This document shows, piece after piece, positions 7,282 to 8,977 of a stretch of DNA of 8,977 nucleotides (its first letter is position 1; each line of letters begins with the position of its first letter). A program made the position numbers and the translations under genes. Source of the DNA: Chitinophagales bacterium (GTDB lineage: Bacteria; Bacteroidota; Bacteroidia; Chitinophagales; Chitinophagaceae); NCBI GenBank assembly GCA_025355935.1, contig JANXYS010000068.1, forward strand, positions 1 to 8,977, given 5' to 3'. The notes beneath the pieces were generated by a model. The model was given only the letters and a program-made list of their open reading frames with translations. It was not told the origin of the DNA and ran no database searches.

Positions 7282-8175
7282 TTAAACATCAAGGCACGCA
7301 TACTCATGCACACTTTCCAAATTTAGTGCAAACATTCTTTTTGCTTCTTCCATGCTTATCTCACTTCCGTGGGCGAACGAAAGCATTAATGAAGCAAAAG
7401 ATTCACTTAATGGATCCTGAGCTCCGAATCTTTGTGCCTGTATTGTTTCCTCTGGCACAAACTCGAGTTCGAATTTCTTACCGTGGGCAGTTTCAAAGAT
7501 CTTCACTACTTCTAATGGACTTAATGCTTCAGGACCTCCAAGTTCAAAACTTTTATTTACGGTTTCTTCATTTTGCAGCGACGCAACCGCAAAGTCTGCA
7601 ACGTCTTTAACCGCTATCCACGATATCTTGTTCTCACCCTTCCCATAAATCGTGGCCTTCGCATTGCGGTGATCAAAGCCTAACGCCGGGCTGAGCCAGG
7701 ATTCCATATAAAATGTAGGCTGAAGAATAGTATATTTAAGGGTACTCTCCGCTAATAGCTTTTCAACCTTTCGCTTTGCTTTTTGTAACGGGGAATCTAT
7801 TGACATGTGGCAAAAATAAATATAAATAAAGCGTTGAACACCGCCTGCGACAGCCGCCTTCACCAGGTTCGCCTGTCCTTCATCATCTACCGTTTGGATG
7901 CAATCGCCTTCCTGGCGGGAGAAGGTACACGACACTGTTGAAATTACTGTTGACACCCCTTCGAGGGCCTTTTCGATCGACGACTGATCTTTCAAATCGG
8001 CTTGGATTATCTCAATTCCTTTAGCCTTAAATTCTTCAATCTTAACCCGGTTTGAACTGGCACGAACAAGTGCCTTGACGGAAAAATTTTCCGAAACTAA
8101 TTTGCTACAAATTTCACTTCCCAGAAACCCTGTTGCTCCCGCAACGAGCACGGGTGAATTGTTAGAATTATTCAT
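7282..8175 (-). CDS. NmrA-type NAD(P)-binding atypical SDR oxidoreductase
   Basis: This 297-residue protein is a complete atypical short-chain dehydrogenase of the NmrA/NAD(P)H-binding group. The N-terminal Rossmann fold shows VAGATGFLGS (11-20), the TGxxGxxG-like dinucleotide loop, and ALVR with R38 after the second strand, which usually favours NADP(H). Further family stretches are QADLKD (58-63), PLQKAKRKVEKLL (129-141), YTILQPTFYMESWLSPALGF (148-167), ISWIAVKDVADFAV (184-197) and ELGGPEALSPLEVV (211-224). The classic YxxxK pair is not evident, as is common in NmrA-like proteins, so it may be a redox sensor or a reductase; the substrate is unknown. It has no signal peptide and is probably cytoplasmic. 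The ATG at 8175 starts a normal-length protein right before the fold. It stands alone, 236 bases from the esterase gene and 551 from the receiver gene, so it is probably its own transcription unit. No clear terminator follows. Confidence 0.9.
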   Translation of the reverse strand: MNNSNNSPVLVAGATGFLGSEICSKLVSENFSVKALVRASSNRVKIEEFKAKGIEIIQADLKDQSSIEKALEGVSTVISTVSCTFSRQEGDCIQTVDDEGQANLVKAAVAGGVQRFIYIYFCHMSIDSPLQKAKRKVEKLLAESTLKYTILQPTFYMESWLSPALGFDHRNAKATIYGKGENKISWIAVKDVADFAVASLQNEETVNKSFELGGPEALSPLEVVKIFETAHGKKFELEFVPEETIQAQRFGAQDPLSESFASLMLSFAHGSEISMEEAKRMFALNLESVHEYACLDV

Positions 8176-8411
8176 GATGATTTATTTTAATTTGAATACC
8201 GCATTTATTTTTGCAGAGGTCCGCACAAGGTGGCGAAATAAGGGTTTTAACGGATACCAGATGAAGGACGTATATCTAAAGTAAATAATATATCCGAGAT
8301 TGCAAATCCTGGGAGACTATTTAAATTTGAAGTACAGCGCAGTAGAGTTCACAGGCAATTCGCGCTATCCTTAAAGGTAAGTGGGTGCCTTGTAGCTTTA
8401 ACGGCAATTAA

Positions 8412-8977
8412 TTAATTGTGCTTGCCCTTCGGAGGATATAAAAGACGTAGAGCATTGAAAATAGCCTGGTGCGCAATTGTTGCATGATCTTCAGCAGGCA
8501 GATAATCAAAAAAAATACGCAATTGATTTGTTTTGTCAGCCTGCAATTTTTCCGCAAGTAGATTTGCATCAACCTCCATTACATGAGGGTGCTTGCCTGG
8601 TGTAAGACCTTCCTTACCTACCCCAATATACACGGCAATCTGGTGCTGCAGTTTGTTATTTAAAATGAGCGTATCCGTCAGGAGCGAACCATCATTCCAC
8701 CAAAGGCTTGGGCTAACTATGATATACTTCTGAAATAGTTCCGGCTTCTTAAAAAGAATTTCGGTTGCAAGTAAGCCGCCGAGCGATTGCCCAATTATAG
8801 TTCTCAATCCTTTTCCGCCGTATTTAGATGCAATAAATGGTTGTAATTCCTTTTCAATAAAACGTATAAAATTATTTGAATGACCCGATTCAGGATATTT
8901 TTCTTTTTCAGCAATAACATTGGAGGGGAAAGTGAAATCTCTCCGGCGGTTGACAGTTGCGATGCCAACAACGATAG
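8412..8977 (-). CDS. Alpha/beta-hydrolase esterase, PF00756-like (5' end beyond window)
   Basis: The frame is open from the right edge (first full codon at 8975) to TAA at 8412, giving 188 residues of the C-terminal part; the true start lies outside. A TTG at 8807 would begin inside the fold and is not the start. The fragment opens with VVGIATVNRRRDFTF, a strand-and-loop typical of the Fes/IroE/esterase D-like group, then has the nucleophile elbow GQSLGG with S64 (fragment numbering), SPSLWW (88-93), and a late EDHATIAHQAI with H164 as the probable catalytic His. The acidic member of the triad cannot be fixed; the region GVGKEG (118-123) is where it is usually found. The family hydrolyses esters, including siderophore esters and acyl or feruloyl groups, and many members are exported; whether this one has a signal peptide is hidden by the edge. 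It ends in a basic PPKGKHN tail. It shows no operon link with the dehydrogenase gene 236 bases downstream. Confidence 0.88.
   Translation of the reverse strand, partial: IVVGIATVNRRRDFTFPSNVIAEKEKYPESGHSNNFIRFIEKELQPFIASKYGGKGLRTIIGQSLGGLLATEILFKKPELFQKYIIVSPSLWWNDGSLLTDTLILNNKLQHQIAVYIGVGKEGLTPGKHPHVMEVDANLLAEKLQADKTNQLRIFFDYLPAEDHATIAHQAIFNALRLLYPPKGKHN

Noticed and set aside
7266..7610. 114-codon plus-strand frame
   Set aside because: It is antisense to the C-terminal half of the dehydrogenase, with low-complexity H/T/L/Q content and no domain.
8405..8418. Perfect 14-base palindrome CAATTAATTAATTG over the esterase stop codon
   Set aside because: It is made only of repeated AATT units, has no loop or T-run, and is likely a by-product of AT-rich sequence.
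1..8977. Defence system, CRISPR, prophage or transposon
   Set aside because: No repeat array, nuclease, transposase, integrase or phage gene is visible; all genes belong to ordinary metabolic, glycan or signalling families.

Overview
The window looks like chromosomal DNA of a member of the Bacteroidota, probably a Cytophagales or Sphingobacteriales/Chitinophagales relative. The reasons are that no gene start has a convincing Shine-Dalgarno sequence, the spacers are AT-rich, the best promoter-like site resembles the TTTG...TAnnTTTG pattern of that phylum, and the gene families are ones I associate with it (multi-PAS kinase plus single-receiver regulator, and an RmlD fusion next to a TuaH-like glycosyltransferase). 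This is inference from gene content; nothing in the window names the species.

All genes lie on the minus strand, so the order of transcription runs from high to low coordinates. (1) 8412 to the right edge is the C-terminal part of a PF00756-type serine esterase, with its 5' end outside the window. (2) 7282-8175 is a complete NmrA-type atypical short-chain dehydrogenase. (3) 6731-7281 is a 551-base stretch without a supportable gene; it holds one imperfect hairpin, a short direct repeat and a promoter candidate. (4) 6101-6700 and 3639-6086 form a two-component pair: a stand-alone receiver protein followed 14 bases later by a soluble three-PAS histidine kinase. (5) 3281-3638 is a gene-free spacer with an inverted repeat and a possible promoter. 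(6) 2096-3280 and 1-2085 form a sugar-related pair: a GT4-like glycosyltransferase followed 10 bases later by a long protein that joins a GH1-like barrel to an RmlD-like NAD(P)-binding domain and runs off the left edge a little before its natural end.

The kinase and receiver should work as one phosphorelay, since the kinase has no receiver domain and the regulator has no output domain. The glycosyltransferase and fusion protein probably act together on a surface or secreted glycan, but their donor, acceptor and product cannot be read from the sequence. The dehydrogenase and esterase show no evident link to either pair. I found no CRISPR array, transposase, phage gene, tRNA or rRNA. The most unusual item is the GH1-like/RmlD-like fusion with altered GH1 signature residues; the second is the unclear translation start of the receiver gene.
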